Shown: one piece after another, positions 15,430-24,948 of the stretch
Layout: each line of letters begins with the position of its first letter
Position numbering within the stretch: the first letter of the stretch is position 1
Source of the DNA: DAOTTI01 sp034437795
GTDB lineage: Bacteria > Chloroflexota > UBA11872 > UBA12225
DNA: 35,570 nt
Assembly (NCBI GenBank): GCA_034437795.1
Contig: DAOTTI010000132.1
Span: forward strand, 1-35,570
Reading direction: 5' to 3'
The notes under the pieces: model-generated
What the model saw: the letters and a program-made list of their open reading frames with translations, nothing else
The model's database searches: none
Told to the model about the DNA's origin: nothing
Translations under genes and position numbers: made by a program

Positions 15430-17175
15430 CTATCGGGGGCGCCGGGGCCGGATCTGGTCCCAGGGCAGGACGCCACAGCGCTCGGCCCACGCGTCGTAGA
15501 TCGCCGCTAGCTCGCGCACCTTGTCCGCACGCTGCGACGAGAGGTCGTGGAGCTCCGTGCGGTCCTCCTCCATGTCATAGAGCTCCCAGCTGCCGGGGTA
15601 TCTGGACACGAGCTTCCACCTGCCCTGGCGCACGGCGCGGTTGCCCTCGTGCTCCCAGCAGAGCGGGCGCTGCCGCTCCCAGCCCAGGTCCCCGTGGAAC
15701 AGGGGCAGCAGGCTCTCGCCTTCCAGGGGCTGCACCGGCTTGTCGTTAGAGCGCTCAGGGTAGGGCGCGCCCGCTGCGTCAAGGCAGGTCGCCATCACGT
15801 CGATCAGGTGGCAGGGCGAGTGGGCGATCCCTCCGGCGGGGATCACCCGCGGCCACCAGGCGATGAACGGCGTGGCGATCCCGCCCTCGTGCACCCAGTG
15901 CTTGTAGAGGCGGAAGGGCGTGTTGCTCGCGTTCGCCCATGGCAGGTCGTAACTCATGTAGGTGTCGGCCGGGCCTGGCAAGAGATACTTGATGTTCCCC
16001 GCGCGCACCCGCCGGCCATCGCGCGTGAGGGGCGGGGCCGATTGGTGCGTCCCATCCTCCCGCAGGAACTCGGCGCAGCCGCCGTTATCGGAGAGGAACA
16101 TCACCAGCGTGTTGTCATCCAGACCGTGGCGCTCCAGCGCCGCCAGGATGCGGCCCACGCTCTGGTCCATACGATCCACCTGGGCGGCGTAGACCGCCAT
16201 CCGCGCGTCCTCCCAGTCCTTGTCCGGCCAGTCGGGCAGGTCGTCCCAGGCCGGCGCCAGTTCGTCGCGCGGGGAGAGTTCCCACTTGCCGGCGAGCAGG
16301 CCCAGCGCTTTCAGGCGCGCGTGGCGCTCGCGCCGGAGCGCGTCCCAGCCCGCACGGTACCGGCCGCGGTAGCGCGCGACGTCCTCCGGCGGCGCGTGCA
16401 GGGGCCAGTGGGGCGAGGTGTAGGCCACGTACAGGAAGAAGGGCGCTCCATCCCGTGCCGCGTCGTCGATCATGGCGGCGGCCTGCTCGCCGATGGCGTC
16501 CGTGTAATAGTAGTCCTCCCCTTGCGCCTCGATGAACTTACCGTCGCGCATTAGGGTGTGCGGGTGGTAATAGCTGCCGGCGCCGGCCAGCGTGCCGTAG
16601 AAGCGCTCGAAGCCCCGCTGCAACGGCGTGGGGAACGTGGGGCTGCCGGCCACCCGCCACTGCTCCGGATCGGTAGAGTACTGGCCGCCGACGTGCCACT
16701 TGCCGGACATGAAGGTGCGGTAGCCGGCGGAACGCAGCGCTTCGGCGATGGTCACGCAGCGGTCGTTGAGATAGCCCTGGTAGCCGGGGGCGCCCAGGTC
16801 ACGGACCATGTGCCCGACGCCCGCCTGGTGGGGGTAGAGCCCGGTGAGCAGCGAGGCGCGGGTGGGGCAGCAGCGCGCGCTGTTGTACATCTGCGTCAGG
16901 CGCAGGCCCCCCGCGGCCAGCCGGTCCAGATGGGGTGTGCGGATCTCCGACCCGTAGCAGCCGATGTCGGAGTAGCCCATGTCGTCAACCAGGATCAAGA
17001 CGATGTTGGGACGTGCCGCGCTCGAGCGGCCGTCCGGCTGGCGAGCCGCCCGCGGCTGCGTGGGTGCGGGCCCCGGTTCTATCGTGTTCACGGCGCTTGT
17101 GTACTCCATGTTCAGAGACAAGATCAGGGTCACAACGCAGGCGTCGCCTGCGACGAGCAGGGTACCGGCCCGCAT
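15430..17175 (-). CDS. Arylsulfatase-type sulfatase (formylglycine, Cys type)
   Basis: A type I sulfatase of the alkaline phosphatase superfamily that removes sulfate esters, about 560-580 residues. Metal-binding Asp residues are in NIVLILVDDMGYSDIGCYG. The formylglycine site is CCPTRASLLTG (Cys near residue 102). KWHVGG contains a conserved Lys/His, and MFLSDNGGCAEF the second pair of metal ligands. The C-terminal subdomain has GRWKLVSRYPGSWELYDMEE, typical of arylsulfatase A/atsA-like enzymes. No formylglycine-generating enzyme lies in the window. The start is uncertain: ATG 17175 gives the longest protein, ATG 17109 (MEYTS) is also plausible, and neither has a ribosome site. It begins 35 bp after the methyltransferase stop and may be co-transcribed. 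Confidence 0.93.
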   Translation of the reverse strand: MRAGTLLVAGDACVVTLILSLNMEYTSAVNTIEPGPAPTQPRAARQPDGRSSAARPNIVLILVDDMGYSDIGCYGSEIRTPHLDRLAAGGLRLTQMYNSARCCPTRASLLTGLYPHQAGVGHMVRDLGAPGYQGYLNDRCVTIAEALRSAGYRTFMSGKWHVGGQYSTDPEQWRVAGSPTFPTPLQRGFERFYGTLAGAGSYYHPHTLMRDGKFIEAQGEDYYYTDAIGEQAAAMIDDAARDGAPFFLYVAYTSPHWPLHAPPEDVARYRGRYRAGWDALRRERHARLKALGLLAGKWELSPRDELAPAWDDLPDWPDKDWEDARMAVYAAQVDRMDQSVGRILAALERHGLDDNTLVMFLSDNGGCAEFLREDGTHQSAPPLTRDGRRVRAGNIKYLLPGPADTYMSYDLPWANASNTPFRLYKHWVHEGGIATPFIAWWPRVIPAGGIAHSPCHLIDVMATCLDAAGAPYPERSNDKPVQPLEGESLLPLFHGDLGWERQRPLCWEHEGNRAVRQGRWKLVSRYPGSWELYDMEEDRTELHDLSSQRADKVRELAAIYDAWAERCGVLPWDQIRPRRPR

Positions 17176-17210
17176 CAGGCGCCGTCAGGCGGTATAGGAA
17201 TGGGGCGCGA

Positions 17211-19877
17211 TCAGGCGCGCAGCGAGGCGTTGTCGTAATACATGAGCAGATCGGGGTCGTCCTGGAGCACGTCTTCCGGCAGGCGCTCGGCCACCTTGAG
17301 GATCGTGGCGAAGTCGCGGCGCGCCCAGGCGTCGGCAAAGCCGGCGCGAATGGCCTCCGTGCGGAACTGGCGCAGCCGCCCGCGCCCGCGCAGGTAGTCG
17401 GCGAACTCCCGCAGGAGCGCCCGCCGTCGCAGCTGCTCCAGGTCGCTGGCGCGGTGCGGGTCCGGCACATACCACCGCCCGGCCTCGTCTTGCAGGAAGT
17501 TCTGCGCCAGGATGTCGCTCAGCTCGGGGAGCGCTTCGTGCCGCGCCTGTCTGACCTCCCGCAGGAACTTCGGCAGGAGCTCCTGATACCGCTGGGGCTC
17601 GCCCCCGCTGGCGGGATCAAGCTGCCGGCGCAGCCACTCGATGGCGCTCTTCTCGTCGCTCACCAGGAGCGCTGGCTGCGCCACCTCCTGGACCTGGAGG
17701 CGCGCCCGGTCGTATTCCGGCACCTGCTCGGGCAGAAAGTACATGCCGTCGCGCTGGACAAAGCGCTGTCGGAGGCCGGCGTAGAACTCCGGCGCGGAGA
17801 GGGGTACGCCCAGCCCGCGCTGGATGTGGAACGCCACCATGCGGTCGAAGAGCCGGTGGGGCCGGCGCTCCGCCACGGCTTCGATGGTCCCGTCACCCAT
17901 GACCACCACCGGCACGTGCGCCAGATGCTGGCGCACGAAGTCCCAGGCCGCCTCGGGCGTGCCCGCCTGGCGCACGAACTGCGCCCCGAACCGACGATCG
18001 ACCTTATAGGCCGAGATCACCAGATCGTGCCTGACCGCGGCGCTGGCGGAGGCCTGCTTGAAGCTCACCTGCCGCTTATCGAGGAGCCGCACGTCCGCGA
18101 CGACGAAGCCGGCCGCCTGCAGCGCCTCCTGGATGGCGTTCCACACGCTGTGGCGCGAGTTGTGGAACTCAACGGTGATCCAGCGTCCCGGCTTCAGGAT
18201 CCGATGCGCCTCGGCGAACGCGCGGCGCATTAGCTCCTGGTAGTCAGCGAGCTGCTTGCCCTGGGCCGGACTGATGATCGCCTCCTGGGCTTGGTTGGTG
18301 AAGGCGCCCAGAAAGGCCTCGGTGAGGAAATTCACCTCCGAGTAGATGATGTTGCTGCCAAACGGCGGGTCGGTGAAGACGTAATCGACGCAGGCGTCGG
18401 GCACGTTGGGCAGCGCGGTGCTGGATTGGGTGGTGATGCGCACCTGATCCGTGCGCCGCACGCGCTGCAAGCCCTGAAGGACGGCCGCCGCCCGCGCTTC
18501 GAGGGCGCGGATCACGTTCACCTCGCGCTTCAGCTTCGGGATGTAGAGGACCAGCGGCACGATCCCCTGGTAGGCTCGGCGCATCTTGCTCACCGCCGGC
18601 GCCAGGTTCACGATCGTCTGCAGCAGGAGGTGGCGGACGGGCTCATCAAGTGAGGCGCTGCGTACGAACTCCAGCGCGGCCGCCAGCAACCAGAGGGTGC
18701 GCTTGGAGAAGAAGTCCGAGACGCGCTCGTACCCCGCGTGATAGCCCCGGCGCCACATGTCTCCCCACCCGCGCTCGGGGCGCGCCCGCTGCATCATGGG
18801 AAAGTCGGGGTACCGGTACGGAATGGGGCGGCGGTCGATCGCCTCCTGGAGCCGATGGAAGGCCTCCGGCGGGGCCACCTCCCGCGCGCCCCCGTGGCCG
18901 GGGCGTGCCAGGGCGACGCGCACTGGGACCTCCTTCGTCTTCCGGTCTGGCCCGGCAACGCGCAGCAGGTCGGCGGCGCTGAGCCGGACGCCGCAGCCGG
19001 GGCAGCTCATCGTCGCCCGTAGCCGGCGCGTGGCGAAGTCGAACCCCGCCTCCGCGAAGGGGAAGCAGGCGGCGCACTGCGGGCAGGCGAAGACCTCGCT
19101 CCAGATTACGTAGGCGATCTCGTCTCCGTCGCCCGCGCCACCGGCATCCGGCGGGTCGGACGGCATCAGGTAGAGCCAGCCACACTCCCGTCGCAGGTAG
19201 CCGGCCAGGTCGCGGAAGGCGGCGCCGGCCGCGTCCAGGTCCACGGGATGGCAGTAGACGTGGGCCATGAAGGTGGCGGCCGGCGAGAGGTCGCACAGAA
19301 TGGCGCGGCGCCCGAGCTGGTTGGCGGCCACGCCGGTCATCCCCGCGCCGCAGAAGCCGTCGAAGACGAGGTCGCCGGGCCGGGTGAAGTGCTCGATGTA
19401 GCGCTGGACGGCGAGGTGCGGGACCTTGGTGTGATAGCTGAAGGCCTGGTAGGCGGGGTCGGACTTGCCCTCCGAGACGTCCACCGCCAGGGGCGTGCGA
19501 CGTTCGTCGCCGGCTTCATTGGTACCGCGCCCGTCGACCGTGGTGTCGGCACCGGCAGGCGCCCGCTCGTCCGCGGCATGCGATGCGAGCGACTGGGTCA
19601 CAGCCGTCCCGCCTTCGTCCGTGGCGCGCGACGCAAGGGCGAACTCTTCCAGGAAGGGATTGGGGCAGGCGGTATATCGAGGCGGGTCGGACAGGGCGAG
19701 GATCGTCTCGTCGTTCGCCGCGGGGAAGCCTTCCATGGCGCGGAACGCTCCGTCATGGAGGCGCTGCCGCAGGCGCGAGCGCCAGGCTTGCTCCGTATCC
19801 GGCGGGGCGCCGGCCTCAGCGCGGGCGCCTGAACGGGTGCCTGCCCGGACGTCGCGAGACTGGAGTTGATCGGTCAT
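17211..19877 (-). CDS. Large DNA methyltransferase (N6-adenine/N4-cytosine type)
   Basis: An 888-residue protein. Motif I (AdoMet binding) is LVFDGFCGAGMTGVAANQLG near residues 168-188, followed by AILCDLSPAATF. A zinc-ribbon-like insert carries CPQCAACF near 262 and CPGCG near 290. The catalytic motif IV is FTDPPFGSN near 500, followed by EAHRILKPGRWITVEFHN. Motif I before DPPF, the zinc insert and the long C-terminal region resemble methylases found beside DUF499/DUF6079 ATPases in defence loci. A disordered Asp/Ala/Thr-rich segment sits at about residues 85-140. No endonuclease domain is seen. It follows the large ATPase gene by 105 bp on the same strand and is probably its functional partner. 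The target sequence is unknown. Confidence 0.88.
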   Translation of the reverse strand: MTDQLQSRDVRAGTRSGARAEAGAPPDTEQAWRSRLRQRLHDGAFRAMEGFPAANDETILALSDPPRYTACPNPFLEEFALASRATDEGGTAVTQSLASHAADERAPAGADTTVDGRGTNEAGDERRTPLAVDVSEGKSDPAYQAFSYHTKVPHLAVQRYIEHFTRPGDLVFDGFCGAGMTGVAANQLGRRAILCDLSPAATFMAHVYCHPVDLDAAGAAFRDLAGYLRRECGWLYLMPSDPPDAGGAGDGDEIAYVIWSEVFACPQCAACFPFAEAGFDFATRRLRATMSCPGCGVRLSAADLLRVAGPDRKTKEVPVRVALARPGHGGAREVAPPEAFHRLQEAIDRRPIPYRYPDFPMMQRARPERGWGDMWRRGYHAGYERVSDFFSKRTLWLLAAALEFVRSASLDEPVRHLLLQTIVNLAPAVSKMRRAYQGIVPLVLYIPKLKREVNVIRALEARAAAVLQGLQRVRRTDQVRITTQSSTALPNVPDACVDYVFTDPPFGSNIIYSEVNFLTEAFLGAFTNQAQEAIISPAQGKQLADYQELMRRAFAEAHRILKPGRWITVEFHNSRHSVWNAIQEALQAAGFVVADVRLLDKRQVSFKQASASAAVRHDLVISAYKVDRRFGAQFVRQAGTPEAAWDFVRQHLAHVPVVVMGDGTIEAVAERRPHRLFDRMVAFHIQRGLGVPLSAPEFYAGLRQRFVQRDGMYFLPEQVPEYDRARLQVQEVAQPALLVSDEKSAIEWLRRQLDPASGGEPQRYQELLPKFLREVRQARHEALPELSDILAQNFLQDEAGRWYVPDPHRASDLEQLRRRALLREFADYLRGRGRLRQFRTEAIRAGFADAWARRDFATILKVAERLPEDVLQDDPDLLMYYDNASLRA

Positions 19878-19982
19878 CGCAGTGCTGGGAACCAGGCTGG
19901 TGAGCCGGCAAGCGGGCCGGCCCTGCCGGCATCGATAGAGCCGATTGGGCGCGCGGCCACGTGGCGGAGCCGGCGGCCGAAC

Positions 19983-22730
19983 CTACGAGCCGGCAAGGGT
20001 AACACGCGTCCTGGCCGGGTCGTGGCCCTGCATCGCGCGGCGAAGGAAATCGCTGAAGCGGCGCTCCAGCTCCGGCACGGTACACGGCAAACCCCCGTCC
20101 TGGAGGGCAGCAAGCAGGCTGCCGGCCTGGAGCGTCACGGCCTCCGCGGCGGGGCGCGGGCGAGCGTAGCAGCGAAAGCCGGCGAGCACGGCAACGGGCA
20201 TGGTAGCCGCGCGGTCGATCGTGCCGGCATCCAGCATCTCCTGGCCCCGCAGATTGAGCACGATCTCGCCCCGAGCGACGAGCGCGACCAGGATCACCGC
20301 CACCCACTCCGGCTCCAGGCCGAAGAAGACATCCCGTTCAATCGGCTGTGTGCCGGTGGCGCGGCCGGCGACCTGGTCAATCAGCTCATCGCGGTTCACC
20401 ACCTGCCCGTCATGTTTGCGATGGAGCAGCTCCAGGTAGCGGCGGCCGTAGCGGGACCGTTCTGGACGCAGGTTCCCCTCATCGTCCAGCAGTTCCAGCG
20501 CCTCCAGGACAGCGATGGCCGGATTGGCGCGCCTGCCTCCGGCCAGGTAGCGAATGGCGGCCGCGGCGCTGCTAGCTCTGGCATCCTCCGCCATCGGTTT
20601 GGGCAGACGCCGGAAGGCGGGATAGTCGGGATATCGTTGGGCGAAGTGCGGGGCCAGCAAGCAGGCCGCGATCCGCTGCAGCACGGCGGCCACATCATCC
20701 TGTGCGAGGCCCTCTGGCAGCATGGCCCGCTCCGGCCAAGCCGCAACTCCTTGCGCTACGGCCGCCAGGTCCTCGCTGTCATGACCGCCTGCGGGGGGAT
20801 GGACAGCGGAGATGGAGCGCTCGACGCCCTGATAGATGACGGTGAGGTGGCCGGCGGCATGCTCTCGCAGCCAGCGGAGCAGCTGGCGGGCGGCCTCGCC
20901 GGCCTTCTGGCGGTAGACGTCGCGGTGCGTTGCCGTTTCTCCGGCAAGTGCGCGAGCGCCACCATAGATGCGGACGACGGCCTCGAAGTCCGGAGCTACG
21001 CCGGCAAACCGGAAGATCACTTCGCCGGGGCGCCGGTCGTCTCGCCACTCGTGGGTGAGGAACGGCGGAAGCACGTAGAGGGAGAAGTCGCGGGGGGGAA
21101 GAGACGTGGGGCGTTCGTCCGGCGCGCCAAAGAAGACGTACCCGGGACGGGTCACGTTCCGTTCCGGCCAGGGCAGCTCGTAGGTCCAGATGGGGTGGCC
21201 GGCGACGCATGTGGCCTCGCTCAGGTTGAGGAGCTGGCGCAAGGCGTCGAAGAAGAAGCGATTGAGCTGGCACTGGTCGATGAGCTCGCCGCGCTCCTTG
21301 ATCCTGGCGTCGAAGTCGACATCCTTCTTCACGTCCAGGTAGTACTGGCCATTGGCCTCGTTGAAGGAGAGGTACTGGCCGCTGACGGTGCGCTTGATCT
21401 CGCGCAAGGCTACCTGCACCTGGCTGAGAAGGAACTCGGCCGATGGCTCCGGCATGCGCGCGTGCAGGCACAGGCCATCACGCAGCGCCTCCGCCGTCAC
21501 GCCCTGGGGCGCGTCAATGTCGCTCGTCGTCAGCCGCTGCACGCTGAGGGCGTGGATCAGCCGCAGGGCCATGGGACGCAGGTGCGGGCGCGTGTAGGCG
21601 CTGCGGACGCGCGCCTCCAGGGTACTGCTCTTATCGATGACCTCGGCCACTTCGGGGAGGCCCCGCATGGCCGGGCTCTCGCGCAGGACGTCCCAGTAAT
21701 GGTCGTAGGACACCAGCCCCGGCTCGCCGGACGGCACCTCCTGATCCAGCAGCCGGCGAATGGTCAGGCTGAAGGTCTTGAGCGCCTCGCGCTTCTCGGC
21801 CAGGGCGAGGCGCTCCAGGGTCTCGATGTAGGCGGGGTGAATGTGAAATAGACGCGCAAACTCGTCCAGGCGCTCGGCCATGCCGCCGTAAAGGGGCGCG
21901 AATTGGCGCAGGTGCTCCGTGATCCGCGCCCGCTGCGCGTCCGTCTTGCTGAGCAGGCGGTGGGAGACGACGTAGGCGATGTCCTCGCGCGCGATGCGCA
22001 CCTGCTCGAAGCGATCCCGCACGCGGCGTAGCTGGCCGGCGACGTGCTGGAAGCGCGGGTTGTCGAAGAGGGTCTCCTGGAGCCCGCCGAGAAAGCGGAA
22101 GGCAGTGAGCGCGGCCGCCTCCCCTAGTTCGCGCAGGAAGGCCAGGTCCAGGATGAGAGCGTGGCCGGGCCGCGTGCGCAGATAGTCCAGCAGCTCGTCC
22201 ACGACCAGCAACAGGCCGTGCTCGGGGTAGGTCTGCTGGAACGCGGCCATGGCCTGAACCAGGGCATCCTTGTTGTTGGTGACCTGGTCCGCCGGTGGGA
22301 AGCGGAACGGCGTGCCCCAGCGGGCGAGGGCCGCGCCCAGCTCGCGCAGGAGGATGTCGCGCAGGCTCCCTGTCACACCGCCGATCTCCACCCGCGCTAC
22401 CTTGAAGCGGCCGGCGATGGCCTGGGCAGCCTGGCGCACCTGCGGGTGAGCTAGCGCGCCGGCCAGGTCAGGGTACTCCGCGACAGCCGAGAGCGCCGAA
22501 AGCAGGTGGGACTTGCCGCTGCCATAGGCGCCGATGATCAGCACGCCCTTGCTGTCGCGGGCCGTCTGGAGCTGAAGCTGGGGAAGGACGACGTTGGTGA
22601 GCTGGTCCGCCATCCGGCTGGAGATGACGTAGGTCTGCACCAGGCGCCGCGCGGCGCGCTCGTCGTCCGCGTGGCGGAGCTGGATCACGGTCTCGATCGG
22701 CTCGAACTGGACGAGATCGCGGTAGCGCAT
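19983..22730 (-). CDS. Large P-loop ATPase, DUF6079-like (PglY/BrxC-type)
   Basis: A 915-residue cytoplasmic ATPase. Walker A is IIGAYGSGKSHLLSALS near residues 65-81 and Walker B is GLLLVVDELLDYLRTR near 165-180. The N-terminal signature RYRDLVQFEPIETVIQLR and inner blocks such as FLGGLQETLFDNPRF, IAYVVSHRLL and FSLTIRRLLDQEVP match my memory of the DUF6079 family, which is related to PglY/BrxC-like ATPases of phage-defence systems; this is recalled rather than searched. Members I recall are longer (over 1,100 residues), so the C-terminal part may be shortened. ATG 22730 is at the conserved family start. It is the first gene of the ATPase-methyltransferase unit, and the 152 bp upstream hold no other gene. 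Confidence 0.8.
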   Translation of the reverse strand: MRYRDLVQFEPIETVIQLRHADDERAARRLVQTYVISSRMADQLTNVVLPQLQLQTARDSKGVLIIGAYGSGKSHLLSALSAVAEYPDLAGALAHPQVRQAAQAIAGRFKVARVEIGGVTGSLRDILLRELGAALARWGTPFRFPPADQVTNNKDALVQAMAAFQQTYPEHGLLLVVDELLDYLRTRPGHALILDLAFLRELGEAAALTAFRFLGGLQETLFDNPRFQHVAGQLRRVRDRFEQVRIAREDIAYVVSHRLLSKTDAQRARITEHLRQFAPLYGGMAERLDEFARLFHIHPAYIETLERLALAEKREALKTFSLTIRRLLDQEVPSGEPGLVSYDHYWDVLRESPAMRGLPEVAEVIDKSSTLEARVRSAYTRPHLRPMALRLIHALSVQRLTTSDIDAPQGVTAEALRDGLCLHARMPEPSAEFLLSQVQVALREIKRTVSGQYLSFNEANGQYYLDVKKDVDFDARIKERGELIDQCQLNRFFFDALRQLLNLSEATCVAGHPIWTYELPWPERNVTRPGYVFFGAPDERPTSLPPRDFSLYVLPPFLTHEWRDDRRPGEVIFRFAGVAPDFEAVVRIYGGARALAGETATHRDVYRQKAGEAARQLLRWLREHAAGHLTVIYQGVERSISAVHPPAGGHDSEDLAAVAQGVAAWPERAMLPEGLAQDDVAAVLQRIAACLLAPHFAQRYPDYPAFRRLPKPMAEDARASSAAAAIRYLAGGRRANPAIAVLEALELLDDEGNLRPERSRYGRRYLELLHRKHDGQVVNRDELIDQVAGRATGTQPIERDVFFGLEPEWVAVILVALVARGEIVLNLRGQEMLDAGTIDRAATMPVAVLAGFRCYARPRPAAEAVTLQAGSLLAALQDGGLPCTVPELERRFSDFLRRAMQGHDPARTRVTLAGS

Positions 22731-22882
22731 CGGCTCGACACTCCATCCTCTCTAAGCGGGCGGCCACGGCGGGAGGTCGCGCCCGCCCTGCTGGCACTGA
22801 GCGTCCCGCCCCATGGGGATGCGCCATTCTGGGGTACCCCGCCAGCCGTGCCGGCCGATGTGTTGGCCGAGGGCTGCTTGAG

Positions 22883-23271
22883 CTACGTGAGCAGCGGGTC
22901 CACCTGTTGCTTGATGGCGTCCGCCACCTCCTTCGGCTGCGCCTCGCGCGTCCACAGCCGGCCCAGTTGTTCGTTCAGAACCGTCTCGATCTCCGGCCAG
23001 CGCACGGCGGTGGGGTCGGCACGGAGCAGTGACGCGCCCTCGACGAAGAGGCTCATGTGTGCCGGAGGCGGCTCGAGGCCGGCGGCGACAGCCTTGTACA
23101 CGAATGCGCGTCGCGTTCGGGAGGCTGGCATGGCTGGCGTCCTACTCCCTCGCTGGTCTCGATGGGGTCAATGAGGGTAATCCCTACCGGACAGCAGTGC
23201 GGTGGCGGGGCCACCAGCTGCTCCGCCCGGCATTGCCTCCGACACCTTCACGTTTTTCGCGGCGATCGGTG
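22883..23271 (-). pseudogene. Remnant of an ABC sugar-binding protein gene (C-terminal pieces)
   Basis: The last 55 or so codons read PEIETVLNEQLGRLWTREAQ followed by EVADAIKQQVDPLLT and a TAG stop, the usual C-terminal helix of extracellular solute-binding proteins of ABC sugar importers. Upstream, in another frame (about 23168-23265), NVKVSEAMPGGAAGGPATAL LSGRDYP resembles the family's internal lobe-closing segment. Nothing corresponds to the N-terminal lobe or the lipoprotein signal. The gene has therefore lost most of its length and its frame. It lies between the GH51 gene and the ATPase gene, both on the same strand. The first fragment is persuasive, the second weaker. Confidence 0.6.
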
Positions 23272-24948
23272 TCAATCGATGCGGAATGTCAGCACGGTAA
23301 TGGAGTGTGCCGGGAACGCATACCGCCCGTCTCTGAGCTCCAGGGTTCCTCGATCCCGGCTGGCGACCCGCTCCGGCGCGTCGAGCGTGTTGACTGCCAG
23401 TACGTCCGTCACGTCGGCGCCGAGGTCGATGACCTGCGCCTGCGCCGGCAGGTTGCTGGTCCGGCCGTCGCGCACCAGCTGCGCCGCCATGGCCTGCGTT
23501 CGAAGCCGGTTGATGACGGCCAGGTGGAGCGTTTGCCGGTCCTCGGAGCAGGTGGCGGCCGCGTCCAGGTAGGGCACGATCCCCGGGCAGGTGTGGAACT
23601 GCCCTTCGGCGTCCAGGTGCGGGCTGCAACGGATGGCCTGCAGGATGCTCGGCCCCTCCACCGTCACAGACAGGGCGATAGGGCCGGTGCGGTTCTGGTA
23701 CAGGTCCCAGACGTAGTAGGTGGCGCTCTTCACCACGCCCCGCGGCCGGACGGCGATCAGCGCATTGGCGTTGATCAGGTTGACCGTGTTAGCCATACCC
23801 ACCGGCACGGCGTGGCCGCTCAGGCGCTGCAAGGCGTGGAACACGCCGGCGTAGAAGAGGGCGTCCGCCGCCGTGCGTGGGCTCCAGCGATTGACGCGCA
23901 CGCGCCGCACGGCCGCCGGATCGGTCGCCGGCACGTCCCGAGGGGCGATCCCCCCGCCCTCGCCCGGCTGGGGCACCGGCCAGTCTGCCGGCTCCAGGTG
24001 CCGGATGTTCCACTCGTCCAGGGCCAGCGCCAGGGGCCGGCTGACGCCCGCGCGCCGCGCCTCGAGCGCCACCAGGTCGGCGTAGGCGCGTAGCTCCTCC
24101 TCAAAGAAGAGCGGCTGCGCCACAACCGCCTCGTAGTCGTCGTCACCGTGCGGCGCCGTGTACAGGTGCCGGCTGGCGCCGTAGAGGTGGATGGAGACGT
24201 AGTCGAGCAGCGGGCCGGCTTGCTCCAGCACGGCCCGCGTCCATGCCTCGCCCGCAGAGGTGGGGCCACGCCCGACCCCGACCAACCGGATGGATGGATC
24301 CACGCGGCGCATGAACGCCGCGTGCTCGCGCGCGTCGGCGGCGTATTGTGCGGCCGGGCGGTGGCCCATCTGCCACGCGCCGTACACCTCGTTGCCCAGG
24401 CCCCAGTAGCGCACGCCGTATGGCGCGGGGTGGCCGTTGGTCGCCCGCAGCCGCGCCAGTTGGGTATCGCCAGCGTAGTTGGTGTACTCCACCCAGCGCA
24501 CTGCCTCCTCCACGCTGCGGCAGGTGACGGTCAGGTACGCCTCCGCGCCGGTCAGGGCGCACCACGCCAGGAACTCATCGGTGCCGAAGCGGTTATCCTC
24601 CTCGCGCGGCATGCCGTCCTGCCCGCCCCAGGTGAGCTCGAGCCGCCGCGGCCGGCGCTCGCGGGGGCCGATGCCGTCCTCCCAGTGGTAGGCGGAGGCG
24701 TAGTTGCCGCCGGGCCAGCGCACCACCGGCAGGCCAAGCTCGCGGCAGACCGCGATCACGTCGCGCCGCAGGCCGTTGGTCACCCCTGGCTCGGCGATGG
24801 AGCGTGGCGAGCCTTCGTCGAACACGCCGCCATGGATGTTCCCGAAGAAGTTGCCTTCCAGGAAGTGGCCGTAGATCTTGCGGTCGATCCGGCCCAGCGA
24901 GCGGGCGCTGTGCACGTGGATGATGGCGGCGGGGGGAGGCGCGACCAT
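23272..24948 (-). CDS. GH51-type alpha-L-arabinofuranosidase
   Basis: A glycoside hydrolase of about 558 residues acting on terminal alpha-L-arabinofuranosyl units of plant-type polysaccharides. The N-terminal family block is DRKIYGHFLEGNFFGNIHGG, followed by VVRWPGGNYASAYHWEDGIG and NRFGTDEFLAWC. The acid/base Glu is in YWGLGNEVYG (near residue 187) and the nucleophile Glu in LALDEWNIRH (near 312), both intact. A C-terminal beta-sandwich follows. There is no signal peptide, so it is probably cytoplasmic and needs imported oligosaccharides. ATG 24948 is chosen from the family start; the longer upstream open frame looks non-coding. The remnant of a solute-binding protein gene is directly downstream. 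Confidence 0.92.
   Translation of the reverse strand: MVAPPPAAIIHVHSARSLGRIDRKIYGHFLEGNFFGNIHGGVFDEGSPRSIAEPGVTNGLRRDVIAVCRELGLPVVRWPGGNYASAYHWEDGIGPRERRPRRLELTWGGQDGMPREEDNRFGTDEFLAWCALTGAEAYLTVTCRSVEEAVRWVEYTNYAGDTQLARLRATNGHPAPYGVRYWGLGNEVYGAWQMGHRPAAQYAADAREHAAFMRRVDPSIRLVGVGRGPTSAGEAWTRAVLEQAGPLLDYVSIHLYGASRHLYTAPHGDDDYEAVVAQPLFFEEELRAYADLVALEARRAGVSRPLALALDEWNIRHLEPADWPVPQPGEGGGIAPRDVPATDPAAVRRVRVNRWSPRTAADALFYAGVFHALQRLSGHAVPVGMANTVNLINANALIAVRPRGVVKSATYYVWDLYQNRTGPIALSVTVEGPSILQAIRCSPHLDAEGQFHTCPGIVPYLDAAATCSEDRQTLHLAVINRLRTQAMAAQLVRDGRTSNLPAQAQVIDLGADVTDVLAVNTLDAPERVASRDRGTLELRDGRYAFPAHSITVLTFRID

Noticed and set aside
19866..21851. A 661-codon open frame on the plus strand opposite the large ATPase gene
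   Set aside because: It mirrors the ATPase reading in antisense, has low-complexity composition typical of GC-rich shadows and no recognisable domain, whereas the minus-strand frame has clear Walker motifs.
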